Shown: in pieces, positions 1 through 7,647 of the stretch
Layout of the letters: every line of letters starts with the position of its first letter
How positions within the stretch are numbered: the first letter of the stretch is position 1
Origin: an uncultured Clostridia bacterium
GTDB taxonomy: Bacteria; Bacillota; Clostridia; UMGS1883
Assembly: GCA_947630525.1 (NCBI GenBank)
Contig: CANRHW010000014.1
Location: 1 to 14,668 of the forward strand
Length of the DNA stretch: 14,668 nt
Direction of reading: 5' to 3'
Notes under the pieces: model-generated
The model's input: the letters and a program-made list of their open reading frames with translations, nothing else
Databases searched by the model: none
What the model was told of the DNA's origin: nothing
Made by a program: the position numbers and the translations under genes

Positions 1-77
1 CTTGGCTGCATAAAAATAGCGTAGCAGTCAGCAAAACTACTACGCTATGAAAAGTCTAACTTTTTGGGGTCACATCA
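1..77 (-). repeat. Left copy of a 77-base terminal inverted repeat, IS3-type end
   Basis: This stretch is the exact reverse complement of 14592-14668, so the window begins and ends with the same sequence pointing outward. Read outward on the minus strand it starts TGATGTGACCCCAAAAAGTT and continues AGAC. This resembles, from memory, terminal inverted repeats of IS3-family (IS150-like) insertion sequences of Firmicutes, which begin with TG and contain a CCCCAAAAAGTT-type core. No transposase is inside the window, so the body of the element would lie beyond the edge. The two edges diverge abruptly after 77 bases, which marks either the true tip of the element or a repeat node in an assembly graph. 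Confidence 0.6.
12..48 (-). terminator. Terminator-like hairpin inside the left repeat
   Basis: On the minus strand, 48-36 pairs with 28-16 in a 13-base-pair stem with one G-U pair and a 7-base loop, followed by TTTTATG. This has the form of a Rho-independent terminator for transcription leaving the YitT gene. The hairpin lies inside the 77-base repeat, so it may belong to the mobile element rather than to the host gene. Confidence 0.5.
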
Positions 78-182
78 AAAAGGCGGTTTTTCCACATTAA
101 TTCATAGTTTTGATTTTATTACAAGGTTTATCCAAACATATAAACACTTTCGGCCCTTGAACGATCTGCGCCATTTTTTTAC
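78..182 (-). repeat. Left copy of a composite repeat downstream of the YitT gene
   Basis: Read downstream from the YitT stop codon there is first a conserved block at 182-149 (GTAAAAAAATGGCGCAG, then GTTCAAGGGCCGAAA). A variable AT-rich stretch follows, then a second conserved block at 102-78 (AATTAATGTGGAAAAACC, then GCCTTTT). Both blocks recur in the same order and orientation after the htrA stop at the right edge, where the middle differs and 10 extra bases precede the terminal repeat. Function is unknown. Confidence 0.55.
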
Positions 183-193
183 AGCCCACTGAT

Positions 194-1072
194 CTATTCC
201 AGCTTTTTTAGATAATTGCCCTCTATTTTGACGCCCTCTTTGACTATGACGAAAGCCCGGGGGTCAATTTCGCGGATTATATTGCGCAAGGCCGAAAGCT
301 CATATTTGCTGAGAATAATGCACAGCACCTGGGTGTCCTCGTCGGTATAGGCGCCCTTGCCCGACCAAGACGTAACACCGCGGACAAGGCGGTTGTTGAC
401 GGCCTCGGCTATCTCTTTGCCGTGGTCCTTGGTTATGACGGTGGCCTCGGCATTGATGCTCTGAGAATAGGTCTGGTCGACGGCAATGGAACTGGCAACG
501 GCGAAAAGGATTGAATAAATAGCCGTCTTTACGTCAAACGCTATCATACATATGCTGTAAAGCGCTATATTCACCCAAAGGGAGATCATGCCCACGCTGA
601 CCGGCAGGTTGCGCTTGATGCAGTAAAGGCCGATGATGTCCGTTCCGCCGCAGCTGCCGCCCATCCTCAGGGTAAAGCCTATGCCGAAGCCGGAAATAAA
701 GCCGCCAATAAGGCAGTTGACCAGCCCTTCTTCCACTATGGGCACGGCCGGCACCGGTATGAGAGTGGTGAACAGAGACACCGCCGTTACGCAGATAAGG
801 GTGCGAACCAAAAATCTTTTGCCGATTGATTTATAGGCCATGAAAAATATCGGAATGTTGATTATGTAATAAATGATACCGGCAATATTGACGTGCGGCA
901 GATGGACGACCCTTGACAGCAGACTTTGAATAATCTGTGAAAAGCCCATTATGCCGCCGCTGTAAAGCCCCAGCCCGGAAATAAACATATTGATGCCAAA
1001 GGCATAGCAGAACGTACCCGCCACGGCCAGAGCGGTCTTTTTGAGGCCGACAAGCCCCTTCTTCATCTCCAC
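194..1072 (-). CDS. YitT-family membrane protein (YitT core plus C-terminal DUF2179)
   Basis: The 292-residue product has about five hydrophobic segments over its first 200 residues, followed by a soluble C-terminal domain of roughly 80 residues ending in an IREIDPRAFVIV-type motif. This is the YitT arrangement. Glycine-rich motifs (SGGIMGFSQI, RMGGSCGGTDIIG) are typical of the membrane part. Family members are common in Firmicutes and their transport substrate is not established. The GTG at 1070-1072 is chosen because AAGGGGG lies 8 bases upstream. The ATG at 1091-1093 has no ribosome-binding site, and the ATG at 1064-1066 has only GGAG one base away. The gene is monocistronic, diverges from the lectin-peptidase gene, and runs toward the left repeat. 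The family call is secure; the role is not. Confidence 0.88.
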   Translation of the reverse strand: MEMKKGLVGLKKTALAVAGTFCYAFGINMFISGLGLYSGGIMGFSQIIQSLLSRVVHLPHVNIAGIIYYIINIPIFFMAYKSIGKRFLVRTLICVTAVSLFTTLIPVPAVPIVEEGLVNCLIGGFISGFGIGFTLRMGGSCGGTDIIGLYCIKRNLPVSVGMISLWVNIALYSICMIAFDVKTAIYSILFAVASSIAVDQTYSQSINAEATVITKDHGKEIAEAVNNRLVRGVTSWSGKGAYTDEDTQVLCIILSKYELSALRNIIREIDPRAFVIVKEGVKIEGNYLKKLE

Positions 1073-1105
1073 ACAAAGCGCCCCCTTGCACATTATTACA
1101 ATTAC

Positions 1106-1134
1106 AGGATATCACATTTGGCGCAAAAAGGCAA
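1106..1134 (-). promoter_or_regulatory. Promoter of the YitT gene
   Basis: On the minus strand, TTGCCT (1134-1129) and TATCCT (1111-1106) are separated by 17 bases. Transcription would start near 1099, giving a short leader before the GTG at 1072. The -10 box of the divergent lectin-peptidase promoter lies about 75 bases away. Confidence 0.5.
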
Positions 1135-1162
1135 GACTTTTTATTCAGTTTTTAAAATTGTA

Positions 1163-1191
1163 TTGACACTAAAAAAAAAATGTGGTAAAAT
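1163..1191 (+). promoter_or_regulatory. Sigma-A-type promoter of the lectin-peptidase gene
   Basis: There is a perfect TTGACA (1163-1168), a 17-base spacer and TAAAAT (1186-1191), with a TGG extension just before the -10 box. Expected start near 1198 gives a leader of about 40 bases. This excludes the longer in-frame reading that begins at 1118, because that part would be promoter DNA. Confidence 0.8.
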
Positions 1192-1237
1192 GAAAATAAC
1201 GATATTAATCGTAAAAAAATATTTGGAGGTAATTTTT

Positions 1238-3847
1238 ATGAAAAAGGTTCTTGCCCTTATCGTTGCTTTTGCAATGATATTGGCGGCGATCCCTGTTCTC
1301 GCCGGCGAGGACGTTATATCCGTCTATGTTGACGGCGTCCTGATCAAGCCGGTAAATGTAAACGGCGAGCCAGTGGATCCTTTCATTATCGACGGTACCA
1401 CCTACCTGCCGATCCGAGCCATGGCCAACGCCTTTGGCTTTGACGTTGACTGGAACGGTGAGACCAACAGCGTTTTCATCGGCGGAGTTGTTGACTCCGA
1501 GCTGAGAGACGACATAAACATCTACATAAACGGCCAGCTCTTTACGCCCACGGACGTAAACGGCACCGTTGTTCCTCCCCTTAACCTGGGCGGCAGCGTT
1601 TTCCTCCCGGTGAGGGCCATTTCCAACGCCTTTGGCAAAAGCGTTGACTGGAACGGCGACACACAGACCGTCACCGTTTCCACTCCCGCCGTCGCTCCCA
1701 GCGGCGATTTGGGCGGTATGTATTACACCGTTACCAACGTGGGCACAGGCAAGCTCCTCGCCACCGTTGATTTCTCTCATGAGGACAGCGCGGCCGTTAC
1801 CACCGTTACCGCGCCCGAGAGCAATGAAGTCTACTGGCGCCTTGGCAAGGTAGGCGACGGCATCTACAACATTTCCAACATGGCCAGCGGCAAGTCCATC
1901 GACGTGCCCAGCGCCTCCACCGAGGCCGGTACCGCTCTTATCGTGTACAGCACCAACGGCGGCGGCAACCAGCAGTGGAAGTTCAACGAGGTTGAGCCCG
2001 GAGTATATGAGCTCCAGGTACAGCACTCCGGCCTTTACATGGACGCCAGCGGCGACACTCTGGTTCAGGCGGCCCATACCGGCAGCGATTTCCAGAAGTG
2101 GACCGTTTCCGTCAAGGGCGAGTCCCTGCTTAAGAGCGTTGTGAACACCGAGGGCTTCAAGCTCCTTTCGGCGATCGAGCAGGACGGCTTTAAGCGTTAT
2201 ATGTACGGCAATCTGCCCTGCTGCTACACCGTGGCCAACTCCGCGGAGAGCTATCTCACCGAAAACGGCTATATGACGGCCGCTCCCGAGCTTCAGGCCT
2301 CCATGCTGAGAACCGTTATGACTTATACCGCTTACTTCCAGGTGACCGGCGATAAGGCTGACCAGACCAGCGCTCCTTACAAGATAGTTAAGGAATATGT
2401 AGACGACAATTATGATATCTGGCGCGGCGCCAGAGAAAAGTGCTGGCTCTACGACGTAGAGATGGACGGCGACGTTCCCGGCACTATCCATAAGTTCACC
2501 ATGGTCAGCAACGAGGAAAACTCCGATATGGTACAGAAGATGATAGAGGCCCTCGGCGCTTTCCCCTATGCTATAAGACAGTATGTTCACCGCCTTATCT
2601 GGAAGAACGGCGACAACGCAAACAACTATAACGGCGGCGGCGACACTATTTGGGCCCGTCTTAACTGGAAGCCCAACAAAACCCAGATAATGCAGACTTT
2701 GGCTCACGAGCTTGGTCACATTCTTGACACCAACCAACTTGAAGACATGCGTATTTGGGAGTGGGCGGAGGCCATGGACGCTATTCCCGTTTCCGGCTAC
2801 GGCTCCAACAACCAGGCCGAGGATTTGGCCGAGCTCCACAGGCTCTACCTCACCACTCTTGACAAGGACACCGAGGCCTATGTTCCTCTGGTTTATCCCA
2901 ACCGCTTAAAGGTGCTCAAAGGCCTGCTCTACAGAGCCGACAAGCAGCATTTTGCGGAATTTGCCGAAAACGAGCAGTTCATACTTGACATCAAGGCCAA
3001 GATAGACGCCTACGGCGACGTTGAGACCGCCATGGAAATGGATATGGGCCAGTACTACAGCATAACCGACGTTAAGAGCGGCCTTGCGTGGACCATTGAA
3101 AACTCCTCCACTGAAAATCAGGCGAGAGTCGTTCTCGAACCCTATGAAGGCAAGGATAACCAGAAGTTCAGCGTTGAAAACTTCAACGGTCTTGTAAAAT
3201 TCACCAACAAGTACAGCGGTATTCCCATTCAGCTCCACACCAGCGCCCTTTGCGGCAAAGAGCTGACCCAGTACGGCGGCGAGTGGTCTCTTGACGAGAG
3301 GTTCCAGCTCATCAAGGCCGAGGGCGGCTACAAGATGATGTGCCAGCGCTACAATCTTGGCGTAGGCGCTATGACCGTAGGCGTGGGCGACGACTTCAAG
3401 CCCTATGTATGCCAGAACGTGGAGTCCGCCGTTTGGAGGCTTGAACCCGTTGAAAAGGCTGCCGAGGTCAAGTATTACACCGTCGGCGTTGACGGAACGG
3501 GAATGCATTTGAACAACGACGCCACCGACGGCCTTGTAGTTACCAACGACCGGGCCCGCGCCACAAGCTGGATGCTCACCCCCGTGGCCGACGCCTTCAC
3601 GATAGTTGACGCCACCAACGGCAAGGCCGTAGACATCTCCGGCGCGAGCACCGACGCGGGCGCTCAGCTCATCGCCTGGGATCTCTCCAAGGCCGACAAC
3701 CAGTGCTTCTACATGGAAGAGAGCGGCAACGGCTATCTGCTCAAAATGAAGCATTCCGGCCTGTACCTGACCTACAACAGCGACGGCACCATCACTCAGG
3801 AACAGCGCGATTCTTCCAAAAATCAGATATTCACATTCACCGAATAA
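1238..3847 (+). CDS. Secreted stalk-lectin protein with an anthrax-lethal-factor-like metallopeptidase domain
   Basis: The 869-residue protein starts at ATG 1238, 7 bases after GGAGGT. Residues 1-22 are a signal peptide (basic start, hydrophobic core, PVLA end). Residues 26-83 and 92-148 are two copies of the copper-amine-oxidase N-terminal-like stalk domain, each with a LPIRA/LPVRA motif and VDWNG. Residues 159-292 resemble a ricin-type beta-trefoil with QQW at 245-247 and QKW at 286-288. The zincin motif HELGH is at 490-494, followed by ILD. Downstream, GYGSNNQAEDLAE (520-532) matches the lethal-factor segment carrying its catalytic tyrosine and third zinc ligand, giving Y521 and E528 with the same 7-residue spacing. 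Residues 603-737 and 744-869 look like two more ricin-type lectin domains. No LPXTG motif or C-terminal membrane anchor is visible. Likely an exported zinc endopeptidase targeted by carbohydrate binding; the substrate is unknown. Confidence 0.85.
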   Translation: MKKVLALIVAFAMILAAIPVLAGEDVISVYVDGVLIKPVNVNGEPVDPFIIDGTTYLPIRAMANAFGFDVDWNGETNSVFIGGVVDSELRDDINIYINGQLFTPTDVNGTVVPPLNLGGSVFLPVRAISNAFGKSVDWNGDTQTVTVSTPAVAPSGDLGGMYYTVTNVGTGKLLATVDFSHEDSAAVTTVTAPESNEVYWRLGKVGDGIYNISNMASGKSIDVPSASTEAGTALIVYSTNGGGNQQWKFNEVEPGVYELQVQHSGLYMDASGDTLVQAAHTGSDFQKWTVSVKGESLLKSVVNTEGFKLLSAIEQDGFKRYMYGNLPCCYTVANSAESYLTENGYMTAAPELQASMLRTVMTYTAYFQVTGDKADQTSAPYKIVKEYVDDNYDIWRGAREKCWLYDVEMDGDVPGTIHKFTMVSNEENSDMVQKMIEALGAFPYAIRQYVHRLIWKNGDNANNYNGGGDTIWARLNWKPNKTQIMQTLAHELGHILDTNQLEDMRIWEWAEAMDAIPVSGYGSNNQAEDLAELHRLYLTTLDKDTEAYVPLVYPNRLKVLKGLLYRADKQHFAEFAENEQFILDIKAKIDAYGDVETAMEMDMGQYYSITDVKSGLAWTIENSSTENQARVVLEPYEGKDNQKFSVENFNGLVKFTNKYSGIPIQLHTSALCGKELTQYGGEWSLDERFQLIKAEGGYKMMCQRYNLGVGAMTVGVGDDFKPYVCQNVESAVWRLEPVEKAAEVKYYTVGVDGTGMHLNNDATDGLVVTNDRARATSWMLTPVADAFTIVDATNGKAVDISGASTDAGAQLIAWDLSKADNQCFYMEESGNGYLLKMKHSGLYLTYNSDGTITQEQRDSSKNQIFTFTE

Positions 3848-3903
3848 AAAAGGACGGCGGGGCACGTTTGGAGGTCCGACACGCCCCCTGCCCCGATTAA
3901 AAC

Positions 3904-3935
3904 ATAACATCCCGGGCGTTTGCCCGGGATGTTAT
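3904..3935. terminator. First perfect hairpin between convergent genes
   Basis: A 14-base-pair perfect stem (ATAACATCCCGGGC and its complement) closes a GTTT loop 57 bases after the lectin-peptidase stop. The minus strand continues GTTTTAA; the plus strand is AT-rich but lacks a run of T. It probably ends transcription from the left, possibly in both directions. Confidence 0.6.
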
Positions 3936-3958
3936 ATTAATACTCAATTTTTCAATAA

Positions 3959-3997
3959 GCCAGCGGCGGGAGCAAAGCTCCCGCCGCTGGCATTATT
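3959..3997. terminator. Second perfect hairpin, nearest trkH
   Basis: A 15-base-pair perfect GC-rich stem (3959-3973 with 3977-3991) has an AAA loop. AATAA and TTATT outside it can extend the stem past one bulged base. It lies 31 bases after the trkH stop, so it is the likely terminator of the lexA-trkA-trkH unit. The tails are U-rich but imperfect. Confidence 0.6.
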
Positions 3998-4022
3998 TAT
4001 TATACGTATTAAATGCTGCTTA

Positions 4023-5459
4023 TTATCCGCGCTTACGCCATGTGCCGGGATTGAAAATCAGCAGCATTGGGAAAATTTCAAGCCGGCCCGCCAGCATATC
4101 AAAAATGAAAACCAGTTTGGACAGGGCCGAAAAATCCGCAAAATTGCCTGTAGGCCCGACTATATTAAGGCCGGGGCCGATATTATTTAGCGTCGCCGCC
4201 ACGGCTGTAAACGAGGTCGTCAGGTCAAAGCCGTCCAGCAAAATCAGCCCAAAGGAGGCCGCGAACACGAACACAAACGCGCAGAGATAAACGTTGACTA
4301 TCCTTATAACCTCGTGCTCGATAGGCTTGCCATCCATTTTTAACAGCTTTACGCTGCGCGGATGGGCCAACTGGCGCAGCTCCTTGGCAACGGTCTTGAC
4401 ATAGATGACAAAGCGCGAGACCTTCATGCCGCCGCCCGTGCTGCCCGCGCAGGCACCCGTGAACATTATCATCACCATCAACGCCCTTGAAAGGCTTGGC
4501 CAAAGGTTAAAATCCGCCGATGCGAAGCCCGTACTGGTCATTATGGACGAGGTCTGGAACAGAACCTCCCGCAGACTTACAAAGCTGCCGGCGCTCAGAA
4601 GATTGAGCGTTATTATCGCGCTGACCACGATATATATTATAAAGTACCAGCGCACATCCTCCATAGCAAGGGCATTTTTGTACCGCCGGCTGATTAGGTA
4701 AAAATAGAAGTTGAAATTTATGCCGAACAGCAGCATAAATATGGTGGTCGAGTTCTGAGCGAAAGGGCTGTAACTGGCAAAGCTGTCGCCCAGCACGCCA
4801 AAGCCGCCGGTGCCGGCCGTGCCGAACGACAGGCAAAACGCGTCAAACAGCGGCACCTTACCGATGATGAGCAGCACAAGGTGACTGAGGGTCAGGGCCG
4901 TATAAATGGCGTAGAGGTACATAGCGGTTTTTTGAACCTTTGGCACCAGCTTGCCCACGGACGGGCCTGTGCTTTCGGCCTTCATAAGGTAAATGTTCTG
5001 CCCGCCGGCCATTGGCAGCACGGCCAGCACGAATACCAGCACGCCCATGCCCCCTATCCAGTGGGAGAAGCTGCGCCAAAACAGCATACACTTTGGCAGA
5101 GCCTCCACATCCGTGAGGATACTTGAACCCGTCGTCGTAAAGCCGGACACTATCTCGAACAGAGCGTCTATCGGGTTGGCGATAACGCCGCTTATCACAA
5201 AGGGCACCGCTCCGATAAGGCTTATGACTATCCAGCTCAGCGCCACCATGGCGAAGCCCTCGCGGGCAAAAAAAGAGGTGTTGGCCGGTTTTTTGCGGGC
5301 CCAGAAATATCCCGCCGCCATACCGATTACCGCACAGAGCAGAAAGATAATGCCGCACCGTTCATTGTAAAAGAGCGACACAATCCACGGCAGCAGCATG
5401 GCCGCCGCCTCGATAAATATTACACGCGCAATAATATAGCGTATTATTCCGTAATTCAT
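4023..5459 (-). CDS. trkH: TrkH-type potassium uptake channel subunit
   Basis: This 478-residue polytopic membrane protein has the four pore loops of the TrkH/KtrB superfamily. They are SGFTTTGSS near 105-113, GTAGTGGFG at 213-221, TSTGFAS at 308-314 and LNNIGPG at 424-430. Each pore loop places a glycine in the K+ selectivity filter. The family signature CAGSTGGGMKVSR occupies 337-349. The length is normal for TrkH. It forms the K+-conducting part of the membrane complex gated by TrkA. The start ATG is preceded by GGAGG with 6 bases between, and only 12 bases separate it from the trkA stop, so the two are almost certainly co-transcribed. A perfect hairpin follows the stop. Confidence 0.96.
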   Translation of the reverse strand: MNYGIIRYIIARVIFIEAAAMLLPWIVSLFYNERCGIIFLLCAVIGMAAGYFWARKKPANTSFFAREGFAMVALSWIVISLIGAVPFVISGVIANPIDALFEIVSGFTTTGSSILTDVEALPKCMLFWRSFSHWIGGMGVLVFVLAVLPMAGGQNIYLMKAESTGPSVGKLVPKVQKTAMYLYAIYTALTLSHLVLLIIGKVPLFDAFCLSFGTAGTGGFGVLGDSFASYSPFAQNSTTIFMLLFGINFNFYFYLISRRYKNALAMEDVRWYFIIYIVVSAIITLNLLSAGSFVSLREVLFQTSSIMTSTGFASADFNLWPSLSRALMVMIMFTGACAGSTGGGMKVSRFVIYVKTVAKELRQLAHPRSVKLLKMDGKPIEHEVIRIVNVYLCAFVFVFAASFGLILLDGFDLTTSFTAVAATLNNIGPGLNIVGPTGNFADFSALSKLVFIFDMLAGRLEIFPMLLIFNPGTWRKRG

Positions 5460-5471
5460 TGAGCGCCTCCG

Positions 5472-6833
5472 TTAGGCAAAAATATCGCTAAGATCATTAA
5501 GGCCGGTTTTTGTCGTGACAACTATGACCGTATCGCCGCCCTTGATTATGTCGCGGCCGCGGGGAATGGTTATTTTTTTGCCGCGTATGATCGAGCAGAT
5601 AAGAATGTCGGGCTTCAAGTTCAAGTTCGACAGCGGCACCCCCAAAAAGTCGCCCTTGGCGTTCTCGGACACCTTAAATTCCAAGGCCTCCACCCGACCG
5701 TCCATCATTTTGTACATAGTCTCCACATTGCTGCCCATGGAGTTCTGCATTGAGCGGACATAGCTGCTTATCATCTGAGCGGTAATGGTCTTTGGGCAGA
5801 TAACGGCGCCTATGGGCAGCTCCCGCACGACCTCCTCAAAGGCTATCTTGCTGATTTTCGTAATGCACTTGGCCGCCGAAACCTTGTTGGCGTAAAGGGA
5901 GAGGAGAATATTTTCTTCATCTATGCTCGTGAGCGACACCAAGGCGTCGGTGCCCATAAGGCCCTCCTCCATAAGCAGCTGCTGGTCCGAAGCGTCGCCG
6001 TTGATTATCAGCGCCTCGGGCACAAGCACGCTCAGTTCCTCGCAGCGCTGGTGACTGAGTTCAAGTATTTTGACCTCGATGCCGGACTTGACCAGCATTT
6101 TGGCAAGATAGTACGAAATATTCCCGCCGCCGGCTATCATAACGTTTTTTATCGGCCGGGCCCTGATGCCGATTTTGTTTAGCACCGAACGCAGCTCGCT
6201 TATGGGCAGGATAACGCTGATGCGGTCCCCGGCCCTGAGCACGGTATCGCCGTTGGGTATGATGATATCGCCTTCGCTTTCCACAATGCACACCAAAAGC
6301 TGGATTTTGGCCACCCTTTCAATTTCGCTCAGGTGCATACCGTCCAGCACGGAGCCATGCGGTATTTCCAAGCGCAGCAGATTTACCCGGCCCTTTGCGA
6401 AAGAATCCACATCCAGCGCCGAGGGCACCTGTATAAGATTATATATATTGGCCGCGGCGGCTATCTCGGGATTGATAGCCATGGAAAGGCCAAGCTCTTC
6501 CTTAATAAACTCTATCTCGTTATAGTGCTCCGGGTCACGGACGCGGGCTATCGTATGGCAGTCGCCGGCCTTTTTGGCAATAAGGCAGCTCAGCAGACTG
6601 GTCTCGTCCGTATCGGTCACGGCAATGAGCAGATCCGCGTTTTCAATACCCGCGTCAAGCTGAGTGCGATAGCTCGTACCGTTGCCCACTATCCCCTGGA
6701 TATCCATGGAATTAACAGCGGCGTCAACGTGCTTTGCGTCGGTATCGATAAGAGTTATTTCGTGATTTTCACCGTTAAGCTGCGCGGCCAGCGTCATGCC
6801 GACCTTGCCGCCGCCGACAATAATAATATTCAT
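5472..6833 (-). CDS. trkA: TrkA potassium-uptake regulator, two RCK modules
   Basis: This cytoplasmic gating subunit has 453 residues, the usual duplicated size. The first RCK nucleotide-binding fold has GGGKVG at 7-12 and an acidic residue at the end of strand two (D30). The second begins near 230 with GGGNIS at 235-240, where the last glycine of the usual motif is serine, and E258 as the matching acidic residue. Each is followed by a TrkA-C-type domain (about 145-220 and 370-453). It binds NAD(H) or ATP and controls TrkH. ATG 6833 is preferred, with AGGGA 9 bases upstream; an adjacent in-frame TTG at 6836 is possible. The stop is 12 bases before trkH, and the lexA stop is about 40 bases upstream on the same strand. 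Confidence 0.95.
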   Translation of the reverse strand: MNIIIVGGGKVGMTLAAQLNGENHEITLIDTDAKHVDAAVNSMDIQGIVGNGTSYRTQLDAGIENADLLIAVTDTDETSLLSCLIAKKAGDCHTIARVRDPEHYNEIEFIKEELGLSMAINPEIAAAANIYNLIQVPSALDVDSFAKGRVNLLRLEIPHGSVLDGMHLSEIERVAKIQLLVCIVESEGDIIIPNGDTVLRAGDRISVILPISELRSVLNKIGIRARPIKNVMIAGGGNISYYLAKMLVKSGIEVKILELSHQRCEELSVLVPEALIINGDASDQQLLMEEGLMGTDALVSLTSIDEENILLSLYANKVSAAKCITKISKIAFEEVVRELPIGAVICPKTITAQMISSYVRSMQNSMGSNVETMYKMMDGRVEALEFKVSENAKGDFLGVPLSNLNLKPDILICSIIRGKKITIPRGRDIIKGGDTVIVVTTKTGLNDLSDIFA

Positions 6834-6872
6834 CAAAAAACTTCCCTTTTAATATAACTGGCCCTTATTAAA

Positions 6873-7514
6873 TCAGATAAGGCTCCTGAACACGGCCACA
6901 ACCTTGCCCAGGATGCTCACCTCATTAACAATAATGGGCTCCATATAATCGTTTTCCGGCTGAAGGCGGAAATGTCCGTTTTCTTTATAAAAAGTCTTTA
7001 CGGTGGCGCTGTCGTCCACCAGCGCCACGACCATTTCACCGTTATGGGCCACGGGCTGCTGCTGCACCACCACAAAGTCGCCGTCAAATATACCGGCGTT
7101 TATCATGCTTTCGCCCTTGACCTTGAGCATAAACAAATCCGCGTTGCGGGCAAAATCCATGGGCAGCGGAAAGGTGCCCTCGAAATTTTCCTCGGCCAAA
7201 ATCGGCTGACCGGCGCTTACCCGGCCAATTACCGGGATTTCAAGATACTCCCGGCCCAGGGGGCGCAGATATTCGCCCTCCGCCGCACCGGCGCCGATGG
7301 GCCGCGGCCCCTTTAGCCGCAGCGCGCGGGAGCTGCCCTCGCCCTTTTCAAGCTTGCCGTCCCGTTCAAGACGTTTGAGATAGCCGTGAACCGTGGACGG
7401 CGAATTGAGCCCCACGGCCTCGCCTATCTCCCGAACCGTGGGGGGATAACCGTTCTCGTTGGAAAACCGTTCGATATATTCCAAAATTTTCTGCTGTTTT
7501 TCAAGGTTTGGCAT
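6873..7514 (-). CDS. lexA: LexA, SOS-response repressor and self-cleaving protease
   Basis: The 213-residue protein is normal LexA size. Residues 1-65 are the winged helix-turn-helix DNA-binding domain (GYPPTVREIGEAVGLNSPST). The self-cleavage site is A101-G102 in VSAGQPIL. The catalytic serine is S136 in KGESMINAGIFDGD and the general-base lysine is K173 in ATVKTF. RecA filaments stimulate cleavage after DNA damage, which lifts repression of SOS genes. ATG 7514 is chosen because GGAG lies 6 bases upstream and because longer in-frame starts run into the promoter; the ATG at 7526 has GGAGG only one base away. trkA follows about 40 bases downstream with no convincing terminator between, suggesting read-through into trkAH. 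Confidence 0.97.
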   Translation of the reverse strand: MPNLEKQQKILEYIERFSNENGYPPTVREIGEAVGLNSPSTVHGYLKRLERDGKLEKGEGSSRALRLKGPRPIGAGAAEGEYLRPLGREYLEIPVIGRVSAGQPILAEENFEGTFPLPMDFARNADLFMLKVKGESMINAGIFDGDFVVVQQQPVAHNGEMVVALVDDSATVKTFYKENGHFRLQPENDYMEPIIVNEVSILGKVVAVFRSLI

Positions 7515-7573
7515 AATAATCTCCATTCCTCCGCCAAAGGCGGCGCGTATTTTCTTTATTATTCCTTGAAAAC

Positions 7574-7602
7574 AGTATACCACAGATTTTCCAAGAATGC
7601 AA
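7574..7602 (-). promoter_or_regulatory. lexA promoter
   Basis: On the minus strand, TTGCAT (7602-7597), a 17-base spacer and TATACT (7579-7574), with TGG before the -10 box forming an extended -10. The start near 7567 gives a leader of about 52 bases. The -35 box overlaps the LexA site at 7600-7613. Confidence 0.7.
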
Positions 7603-7613
7603 ACAAATGTTCA
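7600..7613. promoter_or_regulatory. LexA box (autoregulatory operator)
   Basis: CAAACAAATGTTCA agrees at 11 of 14 positions with the Gram-positive consensus CGAACATATGTTCG. It overlaps three bases of the lexA -35 box, so bound LexA would block RNA polymerase. A weaker half-site (GAACAT) lies nearby around 7623-7628. Autorepression is established for LexA in other bacteria; here it is inferred from site position. Confidence 0.7.
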
Positions 7614-7647
7614 AGAAAATTGTGAACATTTTGTAAACATTTTGATT

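Noticed and set aside
1118..1237. In-frame extension of the lectin-peptidase upstream of ATG 1238.
   Set aside because: It runs through the TTGACA and TAAAAT promoter boxes and would bury the signal peptide 40 residues inside the protein.
1205..2839. A 544-codon open frame on the minus strand opposite the lectin-peptidase gene.
   Set aside because: The forward protein has a signal peptide, recognisable domains, promoter and ribosome-binding site. The antisense frame has a repetitive low-complexity translation and no start signals, as expected from GC-rich third positions.
2906..3910. A 334-codon minus-strand frame over the C-terminal lectin domains.
   Set aside because: It is a shadow of the forward gene and has no recognisable protein features.
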